Shown here: positions 9,721 to 17,527 of the stretch, piece by piece | Layout: each line of letters starts with the position of its first letter | How positions within the stretch are numbered: position 1 is the first letter of the stretch | Assembly (NCBI GenBank): GCA_025455395.1 | Contig: JALOMO010000017.1 | Coordinates: forward strand, 1 to 38,525 | Reading direction: 5' to 3' | Length of the DNA: 38,525 bases | From: Bacteroidales bacterium | Lineage (GTDB): Bacteria; Bacteroidota; Bacteroidia; Bacteroidales; VadinHA17 | Translations under genes and position numbers: made by a program | Notes under the pieces: model-generated | Told to the model about the DNA's origin: nothing | Databases searched by the model: none | What the model saw: only the letters and a program-made list of their open reading frames with translations

Positions 9721-9759
9721 GTGAAACTCCATTTTAACTCTGTGAAATCAGTGGTTAAA
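9721..9759. repeat. Direct repeat, copy 2
   Basis: Second copy of the element at 9618-9656, starting GTGAAACTCCATTTTAACTC, with the copies beginning 103 nt apart in the same orientation. Confidence 0.85.
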
Positions 9760-9778
9760 TGCTACCTGTGCTTAATAT

Positions 9779-9843
9779 TGGCCGTAGGCCATAAGGTATT
9801 GTAGCAAAACATGCCACAACACAAATTTATACCTCGTAGAGGT
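9779..9843. repeat. Two small hairpins with GTA loops
   Basis: TGGCC-GTA-GGCCA (9779-9791) and ACCTC-GTA-GAGGT (9831-9843) are both perfect 5-bp stems closing the same three-base loop. The shared design suggests a composite dispersed intergenic element rather than chance, but only these two are visible. Confidence 0.5.
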
Positions 9844-9857
9844 TAAGGACAAAACAT

Positions 9858-9887
9858 AAAAAAAGGCCACGAGCGGACGTGGCCTTT
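9858..9887 (-). terminator. Terminator of the T9SS/C1q-like gene pair
   Basis: GGCCACG (9865-9871) pairs with CGTGGCC (9878-9884), extended by AAA/TTT, around a 6-nt loop. On the minus strand the stem is followed by a run of T's (complement of 9858-9864). It lies about 20 nt past the stop at 9906. Confidence 0.85.
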
Positions 9888-9905
9888 GGAAAAGATTCAG
9901 CTCTG

Positions 9906-10844
9906 CTAGTTAACCTTGTAGCCCGCAAATGATCCTGTGCCTGTTTGGGTGGAGATTCCTGTGAATATGACAACGCTCACTGTATCTCCTTTATTTAATT
10001 TTGTTGTGACAGACCTAACTCTTATTGTGGTTCCGGCCCCAATCTCATCTGCGATTATCTCATAAAGTGCGGATTTAACATACAACGAAACTGCCCTTGA
10101 ACCACCACTTCCATCAGCATGATAAGTAATATTAAAAGTATAAATACCATCTGCAGGTGCTGTAAAAATACCAGTATTAGGATTTAACCCCTCTCCAACA
10201 TTTAGGTCAGGTGTGGCATAGGTCATAATGACATTAGTGTTAATAGAAGTACTTTCAGATATATTTTTTCTGGCTCTGAATGCAACGATCGAATCGAGAC
10301 GCACCGTATTACCATTATCTATTGTGAGTGCTTTAGTTTCAATATTGTATGCAAGCTTCTGATCATCCGTTGCAGGGTCACCCGGTATGCCTTGTGGCCC
10401 GGGAGGTCCCTGCGGACCGGGTTCAAGCGATCTCCATGCATACAATGCATAGGGTACTGCCATAAACTGCATCGTACCCATATCCATGAAGAGATTCTCA
10501 AACTTAACCTCTACCTGTAAATAGTGGTCAAAGGAAGACCAGTCTATCGCACCAAAGGTTCCTGTAACCGGAGCACCATCGCCGATAACAAGTGAGAAAA
10601 CACCATATTTTGTGGTAGTCACATTCGTAAATACCTCCTGGTATACTATTGTGCCTGTAGGAGAACCGCTTTTTATGGTGAACCTGACCTCTATCCTCGT
10701 ATTTACAAGTTCCTTGCCTGTATTGTCCCGGGCAACGGCCTGATAGTTTATCCCGCCAGGGACTGTTCCCTGACTCCAGCCTGCTTTGCCTGCAGCAAAG
10801 AGTAGCACCAATGCTGTCAATCCACAAGAAATAATTCTTTTCAT
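9906..10844 (-). CDS. Secreted protein with collagen-like segment and C1q/TNF-like C-terminal domain
   Basis: The start at 10844 gives a signal peptide (MKRIISCGLTALVLLFAAGKAGWSQ), better than a frame extension eight codons upstream. The mature N-terminal part (INYQAVARDNTGKEL, then IVYQEVFTNVTTTKYGVFSLVIGDG) is a domain common in Bacteroidota surface proteins. A short collagen-like GxxGxxG run (GPQGPPGPQGIPG, near residue 143) follows. The C-terminal 130 residues (VAFRARKNIS, GIFTAPADGIYTFNITYHADG, LNKGDTVSVVIF) match the beta-jellyroll of C1q-like domains. Such proteins usually form surface trimers or fibres; ligand unknown. It lies 10 nt downstream of the small T9SS protein and is followed by a terminator. 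Confidence 0.8.
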   Translation of the reverse strand: MKRIISCGLTALVLLFAAGKAGWSQGTVPGGINYQAVARDNTGKELVNTRIEVRFTIKSGSPTGTIVYQEVFTNVTTTKYGVFSLVIGDGAPVTGTFGAIDWSSFDHYLQVEVKFENLFMDMGTMQFMAVPYALYAWRSLEPGPQGPPGPQGIPGDPATDDQKLAYNIETKALTIDNGNTVRLDSIVAFRARKNISESTSINTNVIMTYATPDLNVGEGLNPNTGIFTAPADGIYTFNITYHADGSGGSRAVSLYVKSALYEIIADEIGAGTTIRVRSVTTKLNKGDTVSVVIFTGISTQTGTGSFAGYKVN

Positions 10845-10854
10845 CACTTCAACT

Positions 10855-11373
10855 TTACAGTTTCTCAATTTTAAACGCTCTGTCTATGACTTCGTCGGAA
10901 CTGGTGACCTTTACTATGTAGATGCCGTTAGCGTAATGTTGTATGCTAACCTGATGAATATAATCATGATCAGGTGACAGTTCGATGCTTGTCTGGTAGA
11001 GAACTGACCCCAGAAGGTTGACGATGATAATCTCATAATGTCTCCCAAGTACACCATAAAGCCTGACATTAAGTACGTGGTTGTTTGTCTCTGTAACCGG
11101 ATTAGGGAAAAAGTCGACCCCATTGCCTTGTCTCGGAGGGAGGGCAACCTTAGGTATGAACCGTGGTTGCTGGAAACCCTGTGTCAGAACATAAATTGCA
11201 GGGACTGTGACTTCAACAGCTGTCTCCCCTACCGTTTGCTGATATGATATGCCACCTGCAGTTACCAGTCCTGCTGCCGGCACCAGGACCTGGTGCGACA
11301 GTTCATAAGCCTGCTGTGAAAAGGAGAGCGAACAAGTCACTACCAGAATAACACCTGTAACAATTCCTTTCAT
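10855..11373 (-). CDS. Small secreted protein with type IX secretion C-terminal sorting domain
   Basis: A 172-aa protein starting at 11373 with signal peptide MKGIVTGVILVVTCSLSFSQ. The middle (GGISYQQTVGETAVEVTVP...LTQGFQQP) is a short conserved region often found in such proteins. The last 80 residues (VDFFPNPVTE, LNVRLYG, YEIIIVNLLGSVLYQ, YANGIYIVKV, DRAFKIEKL) form a type A sorting domain for export through the T9SS and attachment to the outer surface. With almost no other domain it may be an adaptor or partner of the C1q-like protein encoded 10 nt downstream. A TATTTTTG box lies 24 nt upstream of the start. Confidence 0.85.
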   Translation of the reverse strand: MKGIVTGVILVVTCSLSFSQQAYELSHQVLVPAAGLVTAGGISYQQTVGETAVEVTVPAIYVLTQGFQQPRFIPKVALPPRQGNGVDFFPNPVTETNNHVLNVRLYGVLGRHYEIIIVNLLGSVLYQTSIELSPDHDYIHQVSIQHYANGIYIVKVTSSDEVIDRAFKIEKL

Positions 11374-11397
11374 TTCAGACTTTTGTCTAATCAGTGC

Positions 11398-11405
11398 CAA
11401 AAATA
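11398..11405 (-). promoter_or_regulatory. -7 box for the T9SS/C1q-like pair
   Basis: TATTTTTG on the minus strand matches TAnnTTTG and is 24 nt from the start at 11373, in the short gap after the flippase gene. No clear TTG stands at the -33 distance. Confidence 0.45.
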
Positions 11406-11422
11406 ATACTTTTTAAATATAA

Positions 11423-12865
11423 TCACCTCTTCGTCAGGATGAGTTTGATGCTTTGAAGAGGCTCAATCATTCTGAAAACCAGTGCGCAGATGAATCCGGT
11501 GATGAGCTGCAGTGCCGCTGCGAGGCCCCACGGCATATCAAAGTGCCTCATTAATTGACCGGCAGCGAATGTGAGAAGGAGCATAGCCAGGAAGAGGGAT
11601 ACTTTTGCTGGAACGACCATGCTGAACATGCTCTTTCGCACCTCAATTACACATGCTGCTGCTACCAGCGACTGTGTCACCAATGCAGAGAGGGCTGCCC
11701 CTGCAGCAGAATATTCAGGTATCAGGAAGAGGTTCATAATTACAGTCACAACCATGGCTGCAAGAGTGATCATTGCCAGTCTTTTCATCAGTCCGGCTGC
11801 CGTGAGCATTGTGCTGAAGACATAAGTAACGCCTGCCGGCACCAGGGTGAACATGAGCAGGGTGAAGGCATCGACGGCAGAGGGTGCCGGAGACCTGTAG
11901 AGCAGGTCAAGTATCTCCTGTGAGAAGGTGGCCATTGTCACGGCAGCGATACCCAACGGTGGCAGCAGTGCTCTCGCCGCTGTCACCGCAAGAGCACGAA
12001 CGTCATTCCCCGCAGCAAGCTCCCTTGACAGTATCGGCAGAAGGAGTCCTCCGAACATGACAGGTATCATTGCAAAGGCATCAAAGAGCCTGAAAGCCTG
12101 CGCATAGTTACCAGCCTCCCTGGCTCCCCCGGGTAACAGTCGTTCTATGAGGACCGTGTCAGTGCGCCAGTAGATCGTCATGGCAAATACAACAACAGCA
12201 TATGGCAGTCCGGAAATAACTATGCCCCTCAGCACTGACATGTCGGGTTTCACCTTTGAGACCCCCCCCCTGCGTATCACGATCATTAATGACAGAGCCA
12301 TCACTGTGAAATATGCTGCCGTCTGCGTCCATACAAACCATTCAATCCGGAAGGGTCCGGAGAGCACCCCTCCCCACAGCAGAACCGAGCAGATAACAAT
12401 CATTATCAGCCTGTCAGAAACCGAGAGCATGCTGTCGAGCAAAAGGTACTGCATGCCGCTTATGTTTGACCTCAGCCAGAGAGTGAGTGATGCCATTACC
12501 TGGTTTATCATCAGGATAAGGAGCATCGATACCTGTCGGGGTGAATAGCCCATTGCCCACGCAACGGTGAGCGTGACTGCAAAATATGCTGCTGTGAGCG
12601 CCAGTCTCAACAGGAGAACATTGCCAAAATAGAGTCTTACCCTCCCGGGGTCGGCTGAGACAGCCCTGTTGTTGAATCCTGACAGACCCATGTCAAGCAG
12701 CAGAGTAAAGAGAACAGAGAAGCTGAAGAGTGAAAAATAGAATCCATAGGCCTCCTCCCCTGCCACATTCTGCACGGTACGGTCAACGGCCAGAACCCAG
12801 AAAGCCTTAACCACCACACTGACAGTGATCAGAAAAATAATATTTACCAGGAATTTTCTCTTCAC
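11423..12865 (-). CDS. Polysaccharide flippase (Wzx/MATE-like, MOP superfamily)
   Basis: A 480-aa inner-membrane protein with about 14 hydrophobic segments. The N-terminus (NIIFLITVSVVVKAFWVLAVDRTVQNVAGEEAYGFYF) and the LLDMGLSGFNNRAVS segment are typical of lipid-linked oligosaccharide flippases. It probably moves a cell-surface glycan precursor to the periplasmic side. It lies 7 nt downstream of the sensor kinase gene. Codons 199-201 contain nine consecutive G's (12262-12270), in a loop after a membrane segment; slippage there would truncate the protein. In this sequence the frame is intact. The GT4 glycosyltransferase gene on the other side of the kinase may serve the same surface glycan. 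Confidence 0.88.
   Translation of the reverse strand: MKRKFLVNIIFLITVSVVVKAFWVLAVDRTVQNVAGEEAYGFYFSLFSFSVLFTLLLDMGLSGFNNRAVSADPGRVRLYFGNVLLLRLALTAAYFAVTLTVAWAMGYSPRQVSMLLILMINQVMASLTLWLRSNISGMQYLLLDSMLSVSDRLIMIVICSVLLWGGVLSGPFRIEWFVWTQTAAYFTVMALSLMIVIRRGGVSKVKPDMSVLRGIVISGLPYAVVVFAMTIYWRTDTVLIERLLPGGAREAGNYAQAFRLFDAFAMIPVMFGGLLLPILSRELAAGNDVRALAVTAARALLPPLGIAAVTMATFSQEILDLLYRSPAPSAVDAFTLLMFTLVPAGVTYVFSTMLTAAGLMKRLAMITLAAMVVTVIMNLFLIPEYSAAGAALSALVTQSLVAAACVIEVRKSMFSMVVPAKVSLFLAMLLLTFAAGQLMRHFDMPWGLAAALQLITGFICALVFRMIEPLQSIKLILTKR
12262..12270 (-). repeat. G9 homopolymer in the flippase reading frame
   Basis: Nine consecutive C's on the plus strand read as AGG-GGG-GGG-GTC in the gene (residues 199-202, R-G-G-V). 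It is the longest G/C homopolymer I noticed in the window. Confidence 0.95.
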
Positions 12866-12872
12866 CTGTGTT

Positions 12873-15533
12873 CTATGCCTTTACATCGACCGATGATGCA
12901 TGGCCCGAAGATTCCGAATAAGGTACGGTAAAGTAAAAAGTGCTTCCCTGGCCCGGGGTTGAGTCAATCCTTATTGTTCCTCCAAGCAGTACCACAAAAG
13001 CCCTGGCAATGGTCAGGCCCAATCCTGTTCCAGAGGTCTTTGTGTTTTTAGGATCTTCAACCTGGTAGAACCGATCGAAGACCTTTGCCTTTTGGTCCGC
13101 TGTTATCCCAATACCGGTGTCTGTTACAAAAAATTCCAGGTCGCTTCCTTTAAGAGTGTAACCGAATGAGACAGATCCTTCAGAAGTAAATTTTATTGCA
13201 TTGCTGATGAGGTTAGATAAAACCTGCAGGAGCTTATTACCATCAGTCATTATTACAGCCCTGTGATCAGATAGATTTCTGTTGAATGATAGTCTCAGCT
13301 TTTTCTGTCCTGCCTGGTGAGAGAAATGGTCATAGGCTGTGACGAGTATCCGGTTCACATTTGTCTCAGTAACAGAGATCCTGGTCTGGCCTGTTTCAAT
13401 ATTGGATATCTCTACAATGTCTGAAATAATCGACAGGAGCTGGTTACTGCTCTGGCTGACCATATCAATATAGTACCTTCTATCTTCGTCGGAGAGGTCA
13501 GGTGAATCAAGCAGGCCTGTAAAACCAACGATTGCATTCATTGGTGTTCTGATCTCATGCGAGATGTTATGAAGAAATGCTGTCTTAAGCCTGTCACTCT
13601 CCTCTGCTTTTTCCTTTGCCGCGATGAGGTCAAGCAATATCTTCTTTTTGTCTGTTATGTCATGAATGATGGAGTGCAGTAGTTCCTTGCCGTCAATCTC
13701 GACCCTGCTAGAGAAGACCTCTACCTCGCGTATGCTTCCGTCAGCAAGCCTGTGATTGGATTCGAACCTGATGCTTCGCTGGTTGACCACATTCTTCATC
13801 AGCTGATCAACGCCCTTCTGGGACATTGTGCTAATTTCATATATCTTCATCTTCCTGAGCCTCTCAGTAGGCCAGCCGTAGAACTCTGCAGCCGCATTGT
13901 TGGCATCGATGACTGATCCGTCTGCAGGATTTATTATCAGCTTTATGGCCGAGTGTGATTCAAAGAGTTTCCTGAAGCGTTCCTCGCTCCTGCGGAGCTC
14001 ATCCTCCGCCTCCTTCCTCAATGTAATATCTGTCGCGACACCAAGTATAGCCGGTTTTTCGTACCCGGGATGGATATATGGTATCTTCACTGTCTGGAAC
14101 CATCCCAGTGAGCCGTCATCGCGTAAGACCTGCTCCTCAGGTATCATCACCGGGATACCCTTTTCGATAACCTTCAGGTCAGCCTTGCGGTACGACTCTA
14201 CCTGCTCGGGCGTAGCGCCGTAATCAGCGTCTGTCTTCCCCTGTGTCTCCGACGGCAGCATCCCGAAGACGCTTGCCAGCGCCTTATTGGTAAGCAGAAA
14301 GCGGCCGTCAATGTCTTTGGCAAAGATATAGCTGGGGACGAGGTCAATGATTCTCTGAAGGTGCTCGCTGTGTATCCGCAGCTCCTCAGCCACCCTCTTC
14401 CTTTCGGTAATATCGACGCCTATTGCGATTATTGCTTCTTCTCCAAAATAGGTTGTCCTGAAAAGGCTTACCTCCTTGGGGAATACCTCCCCGTTCTTTC
14501 TCATCCCCCAGAATTCAAATCTCTGCGGCGTGCCCGAGAATGCCTCAGCTATCATTCTCATAACCTCAGTAAGGTCGTTCCTTCCCGGGGCACTCAGAAA
14601 CTCAGGAGTCTTACCTACAAAGAAATCGCGCTCATAACCATACATCTGTACCGCCCCGTCATTGACATTAACGAACTTCCCCTGACGGTTAAGTATATAC
14701 ATGGCGCTTGCAATACTGTTGAAGAGTGTCCTGTAGCTCTCTGCGCTCTCGCGCAGCAGGTCAGCATCTCTCTTTCGCCCGGTGACATCGCGCATGGTGT
14801 CCATGAAGAACTCCGGCTGCCCCTCTTCATTCTTTATGGCGGTGGTATTGAATTCAGCCCAGAAGAATGATCCGTCTTTCCTCAGGACACGCATCTCAAC
14901 ATTGCTGACAGAACCTTTTTCAATCAGTTTTGCCCAGCTTTCACGAGCCAGACTGTGATCTTCAGGATAAATCAGATCAAATGCATTTTTTTCAAAAAGC
15001 TCCCCGTCGCTTTTGTAACCGAGCATTAAACGCTTCCTCTGGTTGAACCAAAGTAGTTTTCCCATTTTGTCAAACAGTGAGATGCCGTCCTGCATCATCT
15101 CAAGCAGGGTCTGGTATTTTGTCTCACTCTCCCTGAGAGCTGTCTCGGCAGCTTTTCTCCGGGTAATATCTGTCAGCGCCCCCTCGAAATAAATCAACTC
15201 TCCCTGATGATCATACACAGGATGAGAGTGTTCCAGGACAAAGATCTCAGTGCCGTCCCTGCGTCTCAGCCGAAGCTCAATATCGCCGTCGGTACTTTTC
15301 TCTACCAGCTCATTTAGAAGCTTATCGCGATCATCAGGATTGACGTAGAGGTCACGTGCAATATTCAGGGTTTTAAGTTCCTCCTCGCTATCATAGCCCA
15401 GCATCCTGACAAGCGCAGGATTGGCGGTTAAGATCTTACCGTCAGGTGTGCTCTGATAAATGCCCTCCCGGACATTCTCAAACAGCGACCGATACTTCTC
15501 TTCCTCTGAAAGGCTCCGCCCCCGGATTTTCAT
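12873..15533 (-). CDS. Cytoplasmic five-PAS sensor histidine kinase
   Basis: An 886-aa protein with five consecutive PAS/PAC units (about 8-132, 138-258, 265-383, 390-508 and 515-632), each closing with a D[IV]T[RGED][RK]K-type motif. A HisKA dimerisation domain follows with the phosphoacceptor H-box HNISHEIRTPMNAIVGF near residue 660, then an HATPase_c domain with an N-box (NLISNAIKF), VTDTGIGI and GTGLGLTIA. No membrane segment and no receiver domain are present, so it should sense a cytoplasmic signal and phosphorylate a separate regulator, none of which is encoded beside it. It is transcribed with the flippase 7 nt downstream. Ligands of the PAS domains cannot be read from sequence. Confidence 0.93.
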   Translation of the reverse strand: MKIRGRSLSEEEKYRSLFENVREGIYQSTPDGKILTANPALVRMLGYDSEEELKTLNIARDLYVNPDDRDKLLNELVEKSTDGDIELRLRRRDGTEIFVLEHSHPVYDHQGELIYFEGALTDITRRKAAETALRESETKYQTLLEMMQDGISLFDKMGKLLWFNQRKRLMLGYKSDGELFEKNAFDLIYPEDHSLARESWAKLIEKGSVSNVEMRVLRKDGSFFWAEFNTTAIKNEEGQPEFFMDTMRDVTGRKRDADLLRESAESYRTLFNSIASAMYILNRQGKFVNVNDGAVQMYGYERDFFVGKTPEFLSAPGRNDLTEVMRMIAEAFSGTPQRFEFWGMRKNGEVFPKEVSLFRTTYFGEEAIIAIGVDITERKRVAEELRIHSEHLQRIIDLVPSYIFAKDIDGRFLLTNKALASVFGMLPSETQGKTDADYGATPEQVESYRKADLKVIEKGIPVMIPEEQVLRDDGSLGWFQTVKIPYIHPGYEKPAILGVATDITLRKEAEDELRRSEERFRKLFESHSAIKLIINPADGSVIDANNAAAEFYGWPTERLRKMKIYEISTMSQKGVDQLMKNVVNQRSIRFESNHRLADGSIREVEVFSSRVEIDGKELLHSIIHDITDKKKILLDLIAAKEKAEESDRLKTAFLHNISHEIRTPMNAIVGFTGLLDSPDLSDEDRRYYIDMVSQSSNQLLSIISDIVEISNIETGQTRISVTETNVNRILVTAYDHFSHQAGQKKLRLSFNRNLSDHRAVIMTDGNKLLQVLSNLISNAIKFTSEGSVSFGYTLKGSDLEFFVTDTGIGITADQKAKVFDRFYQVEDPKNTKTSGTGLGLTIARAFVVLLGGTIRIDSTPGQGSTFYFTVPYSESSGHASSVDVKA

Positions 15534-15716
15534 TTTAACAGTATTGCAGTTGACCAGACCACAGTTGCACTTCTACAAATATCATAATAAAATCAATCAA
15601 TTTCAATATTATCCGGACAAATCATAAAATCTGATCTGGCGGAGACTATTCGCAGGCAGAGGGTGATAGAATTCCAGTAAGTTATTTGCACATTTGTATC
15701 CGGCAAAGGGAACAAA

Positions 15717-16856
15717 ATGGTTATTGCGGTTAATGCCCGGACGCTGAAGAGGTCTCCGGGCGACGGTATAGGATGGTTCACCCATGAAGTTATCAGGCGT
15801 ATCATAGCTGATCACCCGGAGCACAGGTTCGTGCTTATCAGTGACAGGAGATATGACACACTGCCTCTCGCCGGTGACAATATTGAATATCTTATTATCC
15901 CGCTGCGCAACGTGCATCCTGCTATCTGGTATCTCTGGCATGAGCTGCTTCTTCCCGGCGTTCTTAAGAAGGTAAAAGCTGACCTGTATATTGCCCCTGA
16001 CGGACTGATGCCGCTGCGCACTTCTGTTCCTTGCATCCCGGTGATACATGACCTGAACCATGAGCATCGCCCCAAAGACATACCGTGGTCAGAAAGAATG
16101 TACTACCGCCATTATTTCCCGCTCTTTGCCGCCAAGGCGGTGAGGGTAGCCACGGTGTCGGATTTCTCTGCCGGAGACATTTCGCGTATTTATGGTATCG
16201 ACCGCAAAAAGATTGATGTTGTTCCCAACGGTGTGGCAGATATCTTTTCGCCGCCGCTGCCGGGTGAGGCAGAGGAGACGAGGAAGGAATATTGTGGTGG
16301 CAGGCCTTATTTTCTTTTCGTCAGCAACTTTTCGCCGAGGAAGAATGTCGAGACGGTGATAAAGGCTTACGATATCTTCAGGAGGGAGAGCAGGAATGAA
16401 CACAGGCTGTTGCTTGCAGGCAGGAGGTTATACCTCACGGGGGCTATCGACCGTGCAATTGAGGATTCACCTTACAGTCAGGATATAATATTTACCGGTT
16501 CTGTGGGGCGTGATGTCTTGCGAAGGCTTTACGGTGCGGCTGAGGCTCTTGTATTCGTTCCGTGGCTCGAGGGTTTTGGCATACCGGTGGTAGAGGCGCA
16601 GCGATGCGGCACGCCGTGTATCCTGTCTGACACCTCGTCACTGCCGGAGGTAAGTGGCGGCGCAGCGCTCTGCGCCGGCCCCGCCGGCGCAGAGGCCATA
16701 GCCGGGGCTATGGCCCGCCTCGCCACAGACGAGGCGCTGCGCCGCCACCTATCTGAACAAGGCATCTTAAACTCCCAGCGATACTCATGGGACAACGCCG
16801 CAAAAAAAATGTGGGACTGCATCACCAGTGCATTAAACCCAATTCATGATGCTTAA
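15717..16856 (+). CDS. Glycosyltransferase family 4
   Basis: A 379-aa GT-B fold retaining glycosyltransferase of the GT4 type. The acceptor domain starts [25 protein letters not shown]. The donor-binding half has [22 protein letters not shown] near residue 197, then [42 protein letters not shown], with the E-x7-E region typical of GT4. It probably adds a sugar to a surface glycan. It is divergent from the sensor kinase (183-nt gap with only TTATTTGC/CACATTTG promoter candidates) and overlaps rnhB by 11 nt. The codons for residues 313-344 are much more GC-rich than the rest and build the cloverleaf-like structure listed separately, yet this part still aligns without gaps to other GT4 proteins. 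Confidence 0.92.
   Translation: MVIAVNARTLKRSPGDGIGWFTHEVIRRIIADHPEHRFVLISDRRYDTLPLAGDNIEYLIIPLRNVHPAIWYLWHELLLPGVLKKVKADLYIAPDGLMPLRTSVPCIPVIHDLNHEHRPKDIPWSERMYYRHYFPLFAAKAVRVATVSDFSAGDISRIYGIDRKKIDVVPNGVADIFSPPLPGEAEETRKEYCGGRPYFLFVSNFSPRKNVETVIKAYDIFRRESRNEHRLLLAGRRLYLTGAIDRAIEDSPYSQDIIFTGSVGRDVLRRLYGAAEALVFVPWLEGFGIPVVEAQRCGTPCILSDTSSLPEVSGGAALCAGPAGAEAIAGAMARLATDEALRRHLSEQGILNSQRYSWDNAAKKMWDCITSALNPIHDA
16654..16748. repeat. Cloverleaf-like set of nested perfect inverted repeats inside the GT4 gene
   Basis: An outer 14-bp stem pairs GTGGCGGCGCAGCG (16654-16667) with its exact complement at 16735-16748. Inside it are three hairpins: CTCTGCGCCGGC (16668-16679) with 16683-16694, loop CCC; GCCATAGC (16695-16702) with 16707-16714, loop CGGG; and CCTCG (16718-16722) with 16730-16734, loop CCACAGA plus two flanking bases. 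Only about 17 of 95 bases stay unpaired. All stems are perfect Watson-Crick. The stretch is entirely coding. Confidence 0.95.
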
Positions 16857-17451
16857 ACAATACTACCACCCCACCCTTGCAGAGGCCGGCTGCGACGAGG
16901 CAGGCAGAGGATGTCTCGCCGGACCCGTCTTCGCTGCCGCTGTCATACTGCCCAAAGACTACCGTAATAATGCCCTCAATGACTCCAAAAAACTTACCCC
17001 CCTGCAACGCGAAAAACTCCGCCATGAGATCATCTCCGATGCAATAGCCTGGGAGGTAGCCTCATGCACCAACAGCGAGATAGACGCAATGAATATCCTC
17101 AGGGCTTCAATAACAGCCATGCACCGGGCTATCTGCAGACTGATCCCTCAGCCTCAGCACCTCCTTATAGACGGTAACAGATTCTATCCTTATGGCAACA
17201 TACCCCATCACACAATAGTCCGCGGCGACGCCACATACCTCTCTGTCGCTGCAGCCTCTATACTCGCCAAAACAGAACGTGACCGCTTCATGGAAGAACT
17301 CGATACACTTTTCCCGCAATATGGCTGGCGTCATAATAAAGGCTACCCAACCCCTGAACACCGTAAAGCAATAATCGACCACGGCATCTCACCCTACCAC
17401 CGCCTAACATTTAATCTTAGAGAGATGCAGTCCGAACTCCGTTTCTTATAA
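16846..17451 (+). CDS. rnhB: Ribonuclease HII
   Basis: RNase HII removes ribonucleotides and RNA primers from DNA duplexes. The 201-aa protein has the catalytic GCDEAGRG motif (D17, E18), the DGNRF block with the third acidic residue, [12 protein letters not shown] and the [14 protein letters not shown] segment, all diagnostic of type 2 RNase H. It begins inside the last codons of the GT4 gene (11-nt overlap); ATG-ATG gives two possible starts one codon apart. The type 1 enzyme RnhA is encoded 3 kb downstream on the same strand. Confidence 0.95.
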   Translation: MMLKQYYHPTLAEAGCDEAGRGCLAGPVFAAAVILPKDYRNNALNDSKKLTPLQREKLRHEIISDAIAWEVASCTNSEIDAMNILRASITAMHRAICRLIPQPQHLLIDGNRFYPYGNIPHHTIVRGDATYLSVAAASILAKTERDRFMEELDTLFPQYGWRHNKGYPTPEHRKAIIDHGISPYHRLTFNLREMQSELRFL

Positions 17452-17487
17452 AATGTTAAAGTCATCATTCCGCAATAACTAAATTAA

Positions 17488-17495
17488 TATCTTTG
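17488..17495 (+). promoter_or_regulatory. -7 box of the S46 peptidase gene
   Basis: TATCTTTG matches TAnnTTTG exactly, 32 nt before the chosen ATG at 17528 and behind the rnhB stop. No good -33 TTG was found. Confidence 0.5.
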
Positions 17496-17527
17496 GCCCT
17501 TTGCTGAAAACAATCAACTTATATCTC

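Larger units (their letters stand above)
9396..9905. other. Gene-free repeat-rich stretch between prfB and the C1q-like gene
   Basis: These 510 bp hold, in order: the prfB promoter, a 7-bp minisatellite (9434-9520), two strong REP-like hairpins (9549-9594), a pair of 38-39 nt direct repeats (9618-9656 and 9721-9759), two small hairpins with GTA loops (9779-9791, 9831-9843), and a terminator for the gene to the right (9858-9887). Open frames here translate the repeats into low-complexity peptides (runs of PAPCSMLP type) and are not credible genes. Confidence 0.8.

Noticed and set aside
16654-16748. The cloverleaf as a tRNA gene
   Set aside because: Stem and loop sizes do not fit a tRNA (14-bp outer stem, 12-bp first arm, no T-loop sequence, no anticodon-arm consensus), and the region is coding.
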